Positions 1 to 8,160 of a DNA stretch of 64,000 nucleotides are shown piece after piece. Source of the DNA: Aurantibacter_A sp039941195. GTDB lineage: Bacteria > Bacteroidota > Bacteroidia > Flavobacteriales > Flavobacteriaceae. The DNA lies in contig NZ_JBDVFA010000086.1 of assembly GCF_039941195.1 (NCBI RefSeq), positions 1-64,000 on the forward strand, given 5' to 3'. The notes beneath the pieces were generated by a model. The model was given only the letters and a program-made list of their open reading frames with translations, made no database searches and was not told the DNA's origin. How positions within the stretch are numbered: position 1 is the first letter of the stretch; every line of letters starts with the position of its first letter. The position numbers and the translations under genes are program-made.

Positions 1-178
1 CAAACATATGTCTGCAAATCCTCGTCGTATTTCTAAAATTGAAGTGGATTTAAAATTACCAGCAGCTACTGGTGAAAAGGAGCGGAAAATCTTAATTCAT
101 ACTGCAAATACTTGTCCTGTGCATTATAGCCTCCATCCAGATATTGATAGACAAATTAAATTCAATTGGATAAACTAA
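1..178 (+). CDS. OsmC-family peroxiredoxin, C-terminal part
   Basis: This is the end of a gene that begins before the window; the reading frame is open from base 2 and stops with TAA at 176-178. The translated tail contains the segment ANTCPVHYSL, which matches the second conserved redox cysteine region of OsmC/Ohr proteins, small cytoplasmic thiol peroxidases that reduce organic hydroperoxides. The tail is short, so I cannot tell OsmC from the YhfA-like subgroup. The next gene starts inside this one, overlapping it by 13 bases, which suggests co-transcription. Confidence 0.65.
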   Translation, partial: KHMSANPRRISKIEVDLKLPAATGEKERKILIHTANTCPVHYSLHPDIDRQIKFNWIN

Positions 179-696
179 AGTTTTTATTAGTATTCTGTTT
201 TATAGTTTGTACTCAAATTCAAGCACAAGATGAAGACCGCGTTTTATTATGGTCTAAAGACCGAAAATTAACTTGGGCAGATTACAAAGGTAGTCCACTA
301 AAAACGGAATGGGCTGCTGCAACTACGGCCAGTGGAATAACATATTCTTTAAGCAGCATTATTGGTAATGGAGAATCTAGTTTGGAGGTTATAGTTAGTT
401 CTCTTTTTTATCCTGATAAATCATGGCATAAGCCAGATTTATGTAATGATGTAATTTTAAGTCACGAACAATTACACTTCGATATCACCGAACTTTTTGC
501 AAGAAAATTTAGGGCAAAATTGAGAACTGTAAGAAATGATACAAATATCAAGAAAAAGGTACGCGCTATTTTTGTTGAAATCAATAAGGATTTACATGCG
601 TTTCAGAACAAATATGATCGTGAAACCAATTATTCACGTGATGTTAAGCAACAAGAAATCTGGAACAAAACTATTCATGAAGCTTTGAATGAATAA
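166..696 (+). CDS. DUF922 secreted putative Zn-protease
   Basis: A 176-residue protein with an N-terminal signal peptide (hydrophobic residues 5-19, likely cleavage after IQA at 20). The body resembles DUF922, a family described as predicted secreted Zn-dependent proteases: an LxWxDYKG-type segment near residue 37 and a SHEQLHFDI segment near residue 101, where HEQLH is an HExxH-like metal-binding motif. The start is TTG at 166 and overlaps the end of the OsmC-type gene. No better ATG exists before the signal peptide, so TTG is required. Proteolysis is inferred from the motif only; the substrate is unknown. Confidence 0.72.
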   Translation: MDKLKFLLVFCFIVCTQIQAQDEDRVLLWSKDRKLTWADYKGSPLKTEWAAATTASGITYSLSSIIGNGESSLEVIVSSLFYPDKSWHKPDLCNDVILSHEQLHFDITELFARKFRAKLRTVRNDTNIKKKVRAIFVEINKDLHAFQNKYDRETNYSRDVKQQEIWNKTIHEALNE

Positions 697-718
697 TACT
701 AATTAAGATTTCTTGAAT

Positions 719-997
719 TTAATTATCAATACAATGTTCGCGTAAATCAGCAAATGATTGCTTGGTACTTTCTGATAAAATATCACTGCAGGTTCTTTCA
801 ATCTCATTAATATCTGCTATTACTTCATCACAACTGCGATCGGGATTAGCTTCATTTCTTTCGTCAAATTCTTGAACGCTTTTTGCACATTGTAAGGAGA
901 GTGTAGTATCGTCTAATGCATCCTTTACTTCCTTTACACAGCCATTAATAATGCCCATAGTAAGCACTATTAAAAAAATAGATATTGATTTTTTCAT
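719..997 (-). CDS. Small Cys-rich lipoprotein, unknown function
   Basis: A 92-residue protein with a signal peptide ending in the lipobox-like IINGC, so Cys20 is probably lipidated. The mature part is mostly charged and probably helical, with four further cysteines (residues 37, 56, 70 and 89) that could form disulfides in the periplasm. I recognise no family. It is convergent with the DUF922 gene, 22 bases away, and has its own upstream space of about 125 bases. The coding call rests on the coherent signal peptide and lipobox. Confidence 0.6.
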   Translation of the reverse strand: MKKSISIFLIVLTMGIINGCVKEVKDALDDTTLSLQCAKSVQEFDERNEANPDRSCDEVIADINEIERTCSDILSESTKQSFADLREHCIDN

Positions 998-1066
998 AGT
1001 TTGAAATAGGTTAATTGGTATGTCTTTGGGGGAAGATGTTTATTGAAATTACTCAATAATGCTATT

Positions 1067-1097
1067 AAAAAAAGCCGCTACAAATTGTAGAAGCTTT
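1067..1097 (-). terminator. Rho-independent terminator after the TIM-barrel gene
   Basis: Read on the minus strand, an AAAGC/GCTTT plus CTAC/GTAG stem with a small internal loop is followed by a run of T (A run at 1067-1073 on the plus strand). It lies 27 bases after the stop of the gene at 1124-1993. Confidence 0.55.
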
Positions 1098-1123
1098 ATT
1101 AAAACGTTAAAAATATAAAAATG

Positions 1124-1993
1124 TTATACGTCGCAAATTGTAACACCTTCTTTTAGTGCTGCGATTTTGTCTTCCCAAGTAGGAATAAATTCTTGCGCAA
1201 CATAACCTTTATAGCCTGTAGCTAAAATTGCTTTCATTATTGCAGGGTAAAAAAGTTCTTGTGTATCGTTAATTTCATTTCTACCTGGATTTCCACCAGT
1301 GTGGTAATGACCAAAATATTGGTGGTAATCTTGAATGTTTCTTATAATATCACCTTCCATTATTTGCATGTGGTATATATCATACAATAGCTTAAAATTG
1401 TCAGAACCTATGGCCTTACATAATTCCACTCCCCATTCGGTATGATCGCACATATAATCGGCATGGTCTACTTTTGAATTTAAAAGTTCCATTTGAATAA
1501 CCACACCATGTTTTTCTGCAACCGGCATTATTTTCTTTAATCCTTCTGCACAATTCTTTAAACCTATCTGGTCGTCCATGCCATTTCTATTTCCACTAAA
1601 ACAAATGAGGTTTGTAAATCCTGCTTCTGCCACTAAAGGAATTACACGTAAATAATCTGCAATTAATTCTTCGTGTAACTTGGGGTCATTCCAACCTTCT
1701 AAAATACCTTTACCAGCACCCCAACACATGGAAGCATGAATATTGTATTTTTTCATCAAAGGCCAATCTTCAGGTCCAGTTAAATCTATTGCTTTTATAC
1801 CTAATTCGTTCAAATTTTTGAGAAATTCTTCCATAGGAATTTTGCTATAACACCAGCGACAAACACTGTGGTTAATATTGCCTTTTAATTCAGTGGTTGT
1901 AATTTTGTTCGTAGGCATTGCATTAGCAGTTTTACAAGCCATTACCCCAACAGAGGCAGCAGCGGAGGTTCCTATAAAAGTTCTTCGTTTCAT
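1124..1993 (-). CDS. Tat-exported TIM-barrel isomerase-like protein
   Basis: A 289-residue protein of the xylose isomerase-like TIM-barrel superfamily, closest in appearance to hydroxypyruvate isomerases (Hyi). The N-terminus MKRRTFIGTSAAASVG is a twin-arginine signal, and the following GVMAC could act as a lipobox at Cys20, so it may be an exported lipoprotein. Metal and active-site candidates include the Glu in MELLNSKVDHADY (about residue 169), the Asp/His of LLYDIYHMQ, the His of GHYHTGG and the Glu of VAQEFIP. The presence of an export signal argues against a simple cytoplasmic glyoxylate-pathway role; sugar catabolism is a plausible inference. It is divergent from the DUF3820 gene. Confidence 0.75.
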   Translation of the reverse strand: MKRRTFIGTSAAASVGVMACKTANAMPTNKITTTELKGNINHSVCRWCYSKIPMEEFLKNLNELGIKAIDLTGPEDWPLMKKYNIHASMCWGAGKGILEGWNDPKLHEELIADYLRVIPLVAEAGFTNLICFSGNRNGMDDQIGLKNCAEGLKKIMPVAEKHGVVIQMELLNSKVDHADYMCDHTEWGVELCKAIGSDNFKLLYDIYHMQIMEGDIIRNIQDYHQYFGHYHTGGNPGRNEINDTQELFYPAIMKAILATGYKGYVAQEFIPTWEDKIAALKEGVTICDV

Positions 1994-2071
1994 AATTTTG
2001 TCGTGTTTAAGGTTTTTAAAGATAAATTATTTAGATTTAAATGCCCGTTTTAATTTTAATAAGGAAACTAA

Positions 2072-2308
2072 ATGGATGTAAATTTCGATAATAAGAAACT
2101 AATAGAATTGGCACATTATCGTATGCCCTTTGGGAAATTTAAAGGACGATTATTAGTTGATTTACCCGAACCATATTATGTATGGTTTAAACAAAAAGGA
2201 TTTCCAACAGGCAAACTAGGTACCTTATTAGAAAGCATGTATGAAATTAAAGTAAATGGTCTTGAACCAATAATTCGGAAGATTCAAAAAGATTTTCCTA
2301 GAGAATAA
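2072..2308 (+). CDS. DUF3820 family protein
   Basis: A 78-residue cytoplasmic protein. The segment YRMPFGKFKGRLLVDLPEPY and the following YVWF are diagnostic of DUF3820, a small conserved family of unknown function sometimes called a quorum-regulated virulence factor homologue. No signal peptide or membrane segment is present. It lies 54 bases upstream of pyrG in the same direction, so it may be co-transcribed with it, although a hairpin sits between them. Confidence 0.8.
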   Translation: MDVNFDNKKLIELAHYRMPFGKFKGRLLVDLPEPYYVWFKQKGFPTGKLGTLLESMYEIKVNGLEPIIRKIQKDFPRE

Positions 2309-2315
2309 CTGGGTA

Positions 2316-2350
2316 GTTACGGCTCAAGTTGTATCTTTGAGCCCCGTAAC
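2316..2350 (+). promoter_or_regulatory. Hairpin overlapping a -7 box before pyrG
   Basis: GTTACGGCTCAA at 2316-2327 pairs with TTGAGCC(CC)GTAAC at 2337-2350, leaving a two-base bulge and a nine-base loop. A Bacteroidota-type -7 box, TATCTTTG, lies at 2332-2339, within the loop and 3' arm. The element could be a weak terminator for the DUF3820 gene, an operator over the pyrG promoter, or a leader structure if pyrG is read from upstream. I see no good T tract, which argues against a plain terminator. Confidence 0.4.
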
Positions 2351-2362
2351 CAATACGCTATA

Positions 2363-4000
2363 ATGCCAGCAACAAAATACATTTTCGTTACGGGGGGAGT
2401 TACCTCTTCATTAGGTAAAGGTATAATCGCCGCTTCACTTGCCAAATTACTACAAGCAAGGGGGTATAAGACCACCATTCAAAAATTAGATCCTTATATA
2501 AACGTAGATCCAGGTACTTTAAATCCATATGAGCATGGCGAGTGTTATGTTACTGATGATGGAGCTGAGACAGATTTAGATTTAGGCCATTATGAACGTT
2601 TTTTAAATGTGAGAACTTCACAGGCAAATAACGTTACTACGGGTAGAATTTACCAAAGTGTTATAGAAAAAGAACGTAGGGGTGAATTTTTAGGCAAAAC
2701 TGTACAAGTGGTACCTCATATTACCAATGAAATTAAACAACGTGTTCAATTATTGGGTGATAGTGGGGAATATGATATCGTAATTACTGAAATAGGTGGT
2801 ACTGTTGGTGATATAGAATCACTACCCTATATAGAAGCAGTACGTCAGTTATTATGGGAACTAGGTGATACTAACGGTATTGTTATTCACTTAACCTTAG
2901 TGCCTTTTTTGTCTGCTGCAGGTGAATTGAAAACTAAACCTACACAACACTCTGTTAAAACTTTGATGGAAAGTGGTATTAAAGCTGATATTCTTGTATG
3001 CCGTACAGAACACCATATTTCTGAAGAAATTAAGGATAAACTAGCACTTTTTTGCAATGTAAAACGTGAGGCTGTTATTCAATCTATCGATGCTTCTACA
3101 ATTTATGATGTGCCTAATTTAATGTTATCTGAAGGCTTGGATAAAGTGACTCTTAAAAAATTAGATTTACCAGATTCTAAAAAACCAGATTTAACGAATT
3201 GGAATCAGTTTGTTCATCGTCATAAAAACCCAAAGCATGAGGTAACTATTGGTCTTGTTGGTAAATATGTTGAATTACAAGATTCATATAAATCCATCTT
3301 AGAATCTTTTATACATGCAGGTGCAGTAAATGAGGTTAAGGTAAATGTTCGCTCGGTACATTCAGAATATTTAACTGAAAATAATTTAAAGGACAAGTTA
3401 AGAGGCTTAAACGGAATTTTAGTAGCTCCTGGTTTTGGCGAACGTGGTATTGAAGGTAAAATTGAAGCTGTAAAGTATACCAGAGAAAACAATATTCCCT
3501 TTTTAGGTATTTGTTTGGGTATGCAAATGGCAGTTATTGAGTTTTCTAGAAATGTACTCGGTCTTAAAGATGCCAATTCTACTGAAATGTTAGAAAGCAC
3601 TTCCAACCCGGTGATAAATTTAATGGAAGAGCAAAAAAATATTGTAGATAAGGGTGGTACTATGCGTTTAGGGGCATGGGATTGTGAAATTACCCCAGGA
3701 AGTTTAGTAGCACAAGTTTATGGTGATCAAGCAAATATTTCCGAAAGACACCGTCATCGCTACGAATTTAATAGTGATTACCTTGAGCAAATTGAAGCAG
3801 CAGGAATGAAAGCTACCGGGATAAATACAAAAACTGGATTGGTTGAAATTGTAGAGTTAAAAGACCATCCTTGGTTTGTAGGTGTACAATATCACCCTGA
3901 ATATAAAAGTACTGTAGCTAATCCACATCCACTATTTGTTGGGTTTGTTAAGGCTGCATTAAATCAGAAATTGAAACAAACCAATGCCACTTTGGCATAA
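2363..4000 (+). CDS. pyrG: CTP synthase
   Basis: A 545-residue enzyme that makes CTP from UTP, ATP and glutamine in the cytoplasm. The N-terminal amidoligase domain (about residues 1-270) begins with KYIFVTGGVTSSLGKG, the family P-loop. The C-terminal class I glutamine amidotransferase domain (about 290-540) holds the nucleophile Cys384 in GICLGMQ and the dyad His511/Glu513 in YHPEY. Length and motifs are complete. It lies just before yidC, an arrangement that I believe is common in Flavobacteriaceae. The ATG start places the P-loop region where expected. Confidence 0.97.
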   Translation: MPATKYIFVTGGVTSSLGKGIIAASLAKLLQARGYKTTIQKLDPYINVDPGTLNPYEHGECYVTDDGAETDLDLGHYERFLNVRTSQANNVTTGRIYQSVIEKERRGEFLGKTVQVVPHITNEIKQRVQLLGDSGEYDIVITEIGGTVGDIESLPYIEAVRQLLWELGDTNGIVIHLTLVPFLSAAGELKTKPTQHSVKTLMESGIKADILVCRTEHHISEEIKDKLALFCNVKREAVIQSIDASTIYDVPNLMLSEGLDKVTLKKLDLPDSKKPDLTNWNQFVHRHKNPKHEVTIGLVGKYVELQDSYKSILESFIHAGAVNEVKVNVRSVHSEYLTENNLKDKLRGLNGILVAPGFGERGIEGKIEAVKYTRENNIPFLGICLGMQMAVIEFSRNVLGLKDANSTEMLESTSNPVINLMEEQKNIVDKGGTMRLGAWDCEITPGSLVAQVYGDQANISERHRHRYEFNSDYLEQIEAAGMKATGINTKTGLVEIVELKDHPWFVGVQYHPEYKSTVANPHPLFVGFVKAALNQKLKQTNATLA

Positions 4001-4024
4001 AGTGAGCATTTGGACATATATTTG
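3991..4024 (+). promoter_or_regulatory. Candidate yidC promoter
   Basis: TTTG at 3991-3994 and TATATTTG at 4017-4024 fit the Bacteroidota -33/-7 pattern with a 22-base spacer. The -33 element lies inside the last codons of pyrG. A TGAGCA/TGCTCA inverted repeat (4003-4008 and 4023-4028) overlaps the region. The predicted start is about 50 bases before yidC. Confidence 0.35.
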
Positions 4025-4077
4025 CTCATTATAAAAAAATCAACCAAGCCAATCTGTTTGGTGAATCAAAATTTTAG

Positions 4078-5943
4078 ATGGAAGAAAAGAAGCTTGACAT
4101 AAATTCAATTATTGGTTTTGTGCTCATTTTTGGGATACTTATTTTTATGTTTTACCAAAATAGGCCAACCCCAGAAGAATTGGAAGCCGAAAAGGCAAAA
4201 CAAGAACAGGTTGAGGCACAAAAAAGTGCGGAGCAAAATGTTCAATCTCCTACTACTGTTACGCCAGCAAATAACCTTCAAGATTCAACTGCTGTTGCCA
4301 ACTATCAAAGTGCAATAGGTGCTTTTGGTTTTACAAAACCTTCTGATGGTAACACAACTTTGGCAAATGATGTGCTACAATTAAAAGTTAATAATAAAGG
4401 TGGACAGATTGTAGAAGCAAAAATGGTGCAGTTTAATACATATGATTCCATTCCAGTTTATTTAGTTAAAGACGGTAATGCTTCATTCGGGCTAACATTT
4501 ACTACATCCGATAATAGAACACTGAATACCAACGACCTTTATTTTGAACCAAGTTTAACAAACAACGGGGATAATCAGGTACTATCAATGAAGGCGAAAA
4601 TTGCTACTAATGAATTCTTAGAATATCGTTATGAGATGAAGCCTGATGATTATATGGTCGACTTTACGATACGTTCACAAGGATTAAACGGAGTAATTAA
4701 AGGCGATAAACCTATTGCTTTAGAATGGTTTTTAAAAGGAATTAGACATAGTAAAAGTGTAAAGTACGAGAACCGTTATACTGAAATGATGTATAACTAC
4801 GAAGATGGTAAAATTGATTATTTATCTGCTAATGGTGATGATGACGATATTGAGGAAGATGTGCAATGGCTTTCATTAAAACAACATTTTTTCACTTCTA
4901 TATTAGCGACTAAGAAGAATTTTAAAACTGCTGAAATTCGTTCTATTAACTTAGTTGAAGAAGAAAGCAAAGATGTTAAGTTTACCAAAGATTTTGATGT
5001 TTCAATTCCTTTGGCATTAGAAGGTGGTGAGTTATCAGAAAACCTAAATTGGTATTATGGACCAACAGATATTGCTGTATTAAAAAAGCATGATCAATAT
5101 GAGTTAGAAGATACTATATATTGGGGTTGGGGTATTTTCGGATGGATCAACCGATACGTATTTACACCATTTTATTCCTTCCTAAGCAACTTTTTACCTG
5201 CAGGAATTGCTATTATTTTAATGACCATAATTGTTCGTTTGGCAATGTCACCTGTAACATATAAATCATATTTGTCTCAGGCAAAAATGAAGGTATTAAA
5301 ACCTGAAATAACGGAATTAGGGGAGAAGTATAAGGACAACGCGATGAAAAAGCAGCAAGAAACCATGAAATTATATGGTAAGGCTGGGGTTAGTCCAATG
5401 AGTGGTTGTGTTCCCGCATTGCTGCAGATGCCTATTTTTTATGCATTATTCATGTTTTTCCCAACTTCGTTCGCGCTACGACAAAAATCATTTTTATGGG
5501 CGGATGATCTTTCATCCTACGATGCTATTTTTGAGTGGACCACACACATTCCGGTTATTTCTACTTTTTATGGTAATCACATGAGTTTGTTCCCAATATT
5601 GGCTTCTATTGCGATATTCTTTTATATGATGATGACAACCGGACAAAATATGCCACAGCAACCCGGTATGCCAAATATGAAGTTTATCATGTACTTAATG
5701 CCATTTATGATGTTGATTTTCTTCAATAATTATGCAAGTGGATTGAGTTTGTATTACTTTATTTCTAACCTAATTACAATTGGTATAATGCTGGTTATCA
5801 AGAATGTAATTATTGATAATGATAAAATACACGCTCAAATTCAAGAAAATAAGAAGAAACCCAAGAAGGAAAATAAGTTTCAGAAAAAAATGCGCGAAAT
5901 GATGGAGCAGGCTGAAGAACAGAAAAAAACTGGCAAAAGATAG
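4078..5943 (+). CDS. yidC: Membrane protein insertase YidC
   Basis: A 621-residue inner-membrane insertase (Oxa1/Alb3/YidC family) that inserts and folds membrane proteins with or without SecYEG. The N-terminal anchor helix is at about residues 8-22, followed by a charged coiled stretch and the large periplasmic beta-sandwich domain typical of Gram-negative YidC (about 85-340). The five-helix insertase core follows from about residue 365, with the cytoplasmic hairpin around MKVLKPEITELGEKYKDN. The C-terminus is very basic (KKKPKKENKFQKK), a feature that helps ribosome contact. A terminator follows directly, so this is the end of the pyrG-yidC unit. Confidence 0.96.
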   Translation: MEEKKLDINSIIGFVLIFGILIFMFYQNRPTPEELEAEKAKQEQVEAQKSAEQNVQSPTTVTPANNLQDSTAVANYQSAIGAFGFTKPSDGNTTLANDVLQLKVNNKGGQIVEAKMVQFNTYDSIPVYLVKDGNASFGLTFTTSDNRTLNTNDLYFEPSLTNNGDNQVLSMKAKIATNEFLEYRYEMKPDDYMVDFTIRSQGLNGVIKGDKPIALEWFLKGIRHSKSVKYENRYTEMMYNYEDGKIDYLSANGDDDDIEEDVQWLSLKQHFFTSILATKKNFKTAEIRSINLVEEESKDVKFTKDFDVSIPLALEGGELSENLNWYYGPTDIAVLKKHDQYELEDTIYWGWGIFGWINRYVFTPFYSFLSNFLPAGIAIILMTIIVRLAMSPVTYKSYLSQAKMKVLKPEITELGEKYKDNAMKKQQETMKLYGKAGVSPMSGCVPALLQMPIFYALFMFFPTSFALRQKSFLWADDLSSYDAIFEWTTHIPVISTFYGNHMSLFPILASIAIFFYMMMTTGQNMPQQPGMPNMKFIMYLMPFMMLIFFNNYASGLSLYYFISNLITIGIMLVIKNVIIDNDKIHAQIQENKKKPKKENKFQKKMREMMEQAEEQKKTGKR

Positions 5944-5963
5944 TTGCTAGTACAACTTAAAGT

Positions 5964-5996
5964 AAAAAAGCCCTGATACAAATATCGGGGCTTTTT
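5964..5996 (+). terminator. Rho-independent terminator after yidC
   Basis: AAAAAGCCCTGATA and TATCGGGGCTTTTT pair around a four-base loop, with a terminal T run. The stem is nearly the same as that after rpsA at 52302-52333. Confidence 0.85.
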
Positions 5997-6166
5997 AGTA
6001 CCAAGTGGTTATGTTTGGTAAGATTTGGGACTGCAATATGAAACTTATTAGACCTTAAATAAATTATTAGTTGTCAAGCACTCATTTTTGTATGCTAACC
6101 GCTATTAAAATGTTGTTTTCAATTTTGACACCATAGAATAGGTGTAAAAATATTATTTCAAATAAA

Positions 6167-6208
6167 TAGCTCCCAAGTACATCGAGGGAAATATGCACAA
6201 GGGAGCTA
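6167..6208 (-). terminator. Possible terminator after the fasciclin gene
   Basis: TAGCTCCC (6167-6174) pairs perfectly with GGGAGCTA (6201-6208), with a 26-base loop. Read on the minus strand it follows the fasciclin stop by about 20 bases and leads into AT-rich sequence without a clean T tract, so the call is weak. Confidence 0.35.
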
Positions 6209-6229
6209 GACAAACACTATTTTAATTTC

Positions 6230-7762
6230 TTAATGACCCAACAAGTCCAATACTTCTTGTGGTAATAATACTTTATCAATTAAGTGCACGACTCCATTAC
6301 TTGCTGTAACATCAGCCATTATTACGGTGGCCATTGATGCTGTGGCATCGTTAACAAAAACATCATCATGTATGGAGATGGTAACATTCGCACCTTGGAC
6401 AGTTTCAATTTCTTGGCCATCAGACAAATCGGTAGAAAGTGCTTTTGCACCGGAAACTACATGATAAGTTAAAATTTTAGCCAGTATTGCTTTTTCATTT
6501 TCAGTATCAAAATCTGCTAGACTATTGTATTCATCTCCTAAAACTTCAAGTAAATTACCGAAGGCTTCGTTAGTCGGTGCGAATACCGTAAATGGTCCGG
6601 TTCCACTTAATACTTCTACTAGACCAGCATCTGCTTGAATTAAAGCTTCTACTAATAAACTTAAGTCATCTACAGATTGCGCAAGACTAACAATATTTGG
6701 TTGCAAGGCATCCAACACTTCTTGTGGTAATAATACCTTATCAATTACGTGAACCACACCATTACTTGCCATAACATCAGCCATAATTACCATGGCATTC
6801 ATATCGGTCGCATCTTCTATATATACGCCTCCATCAATATTAATTGTAACTTCTTCACCTTGCACTGTCTCTATCATTTGACCCACAGAGAGGTCGGTAG
6901 ATAAAGCAGCTACATTACCAACTACATGATAGGTCAATATTTTAACTAAAAGCGCTTTTTCTTCATCTGTATCGAAATCTGCCAAACCATTATAGTCATC
7001 TCCTAAAGAATCTAATAAGGCAATAAAAGCGTCATTAGTAGGTGCGAATACCGTAAATGGACCGATTCCACTTAATACATCTACTAAACCAGCATCTGCT
7101 TGTTGCAAAGCTCCTACTAATAAACTTAAATCATCTGTGGCAACAGCAATTTCAACGATATTACTAAGCTCAGCTTCAGTTTCTAAAGCGTCTAAAACGG
7201 CTTGTGGTATTAAAACTTTGTTTATAACATGAACTACACCATTACTTGCTTGGATATCTGCACTGATTACTTCTGCATTAGTATCAGTGGCATCAGCAAT
7301 AAACACGCCTCCGTCAATATTTATAGTTAGATCTTCACCTTGAACAGTGGTAATTGCTTGGCCGTTACTTAAATCTGTTGATTCGGCTTTTGCTGCAACA
7401 ACATGGTAAGTTAAAATAGAAGCTAATAATTCTTGTTTCTCTGGAGTATCGAAATCTTCTAATGAATCATAACCATCTAATCCGTTCAATAAATTAGTGA
7501 AAGCTTCATTAGTAGGAGCGAATACAGTAAAAGGGCCAGCACCACTTAATGTGCCAACGAGGTTGGAGTAATCGTTTTCATCTGCCTTAAGTAATGCAGC
7601 AACCAAACTCGATAAGATATCAGTTTCTTGAGCAGTCTCAACAATATTCATTTCATCTTCAGGGATGATAACGTTGTCATCGTCACTATTTGAACAGGAC
7701 GAAACTAGTAAACTTAAAAAAGCAAATAGAAAAGCACTCTTTAATAAAACAATCTTTTTCAT
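6230..7762 (-). CDS. Fasciclin (FAS1) triple-domain lipoprotein
   Basis: I set the start at 7762, giving MKKIVLLKS and a signal peptide with the lipobox VSSC; the longer open frame to 7864 adds 34 residues without export character. The resulting 510-residue lipoprotein has a short acidic linker (SNSDDDN) and three FAS1 domains of about 150 residues. Each contains the FAS1 hallmarks GPFTVFAPTNEAF near its start and a YHVV segment, then a hydrophobic ASNGVVHVIDKVLLPQ-type end. FAS1 domains mediate adhesion in eukaryotes and bacteria; here a cell-surface or periplasmic binding role is inferred. The three domains are also similar at DNA level, showing recent internal duplication. Confidence 0.88.
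   Translation of the reverse strand: MKKIVLLKSAFLFAFLSLLVSSCSNSDDDNVIIPEDEMNIVETAQETDILSSLVAALLKADENDYSNLVGTLSGAGPFTVFAPTNEAFTNLLNGLDGYDSLEDFDTPEKQELLASILTYHVVAAKAESTDLSNGQAITTVQGEDLTINIDGGVFIADATDTNAEVISADIQASNGVVHVINKVLIPQAVLDALETEAELSNIVEIAVATDDLSLLVGALQQADAGLVDVLSGIGPFTVFAPTNDAFIALLDSLGDDYNGLADFDTDEEKALLVKILTYHVVGNVAALSTDLSVGQMIETVQGEEVTINIDGGVYIEDATDMNAMVIMADVMASNGVVHVIDKVLLPQEVLDALQPNIVSLAQSVDDLSLLVEALIQADAGLVEVLSGTGPFTVFAPTNEAFGNLLEVLGDEYNSLADFDTENEKAILAKILTYHVVSGAKALSTDLSDGQEIETVQGANVTISIHDDVFVNDATASMATVIMADVTASNGVVHLIDKVLLPQEVLDLLGH
6231..7650 (-). repeat. Three tandem FAS1-coding DNA repeats
   Basis: Blocks of about 480 bases starting near 6235, 6710 and 7185 carry the same ordered segments, for example CTTCTTGTGGTAATAATAC near 6250 and 6720 and CGAATACCGTAAATGG near 6578 and 7048. 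Conservation at nucleotide level, not only at protein level, indicates duplication or gene conversion. Confidence 0.75.
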
Positions 7763-8160
7763 AACAATAGTTTTTAAATTAATTATATCAAACAAGTGAC
7801 AGCGCTCATAAAGTAGTACCTCTAGCATAATCTCAATTTTTAGCAATTTTTTAAGTGTAATCACGCAGTTGTAAAATGTTTTAATGACGCCAATTTGTTT
7901 AAATGTTTATGCGAATATATAAAAATTTTCTTTTTGTCCAACTATTTAAATTAAAACTTAGACAAAAATATTTTGGAGTACTAAATGTGAAAGACAAAAG
8001 TTTGTAACAGTAGCAATGAAATGGCATAGTATTTTAAATAAATAAAAAGATTATATATGGTCGATTGTAAGTATAGTCGACTAATTCAGACAACTACTTA
8101 TGTAAACTTCATAAACTGTTTGTATATGAATTTTGTATTTTTGTAAGCTATTTTAATGTA
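7763..8160. promoter_or_regulatory. Divergent intergenic region, fasciclin/mnmA
   Basis: About 400 AT-rich bases without a supported gene. On the minus strand a -7 box TATTTTTG lies at 7963-7970, which would give the fasciclin gene a leader of about 195 bases. On the plus strand TATTTTTG at 8136-8143 would start mnmA about 13 bases before its ATG. Neither has a convincing -33 TTG at the usual distance. I see no RNA gene here. Confidence 0.35.

Noticed and set aside
3220..3606. Open frame antisense to pyrG
   Set aside because: Lies wholly inside a conserved enzyme gene; no start signal or family motif.
7763..7864. N-terminal extension of the fasciclin gene
   Set aside because: The extra 34 residues would hide the signal peptide and lipobox. 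The ATG at 7762 is the sensible start.
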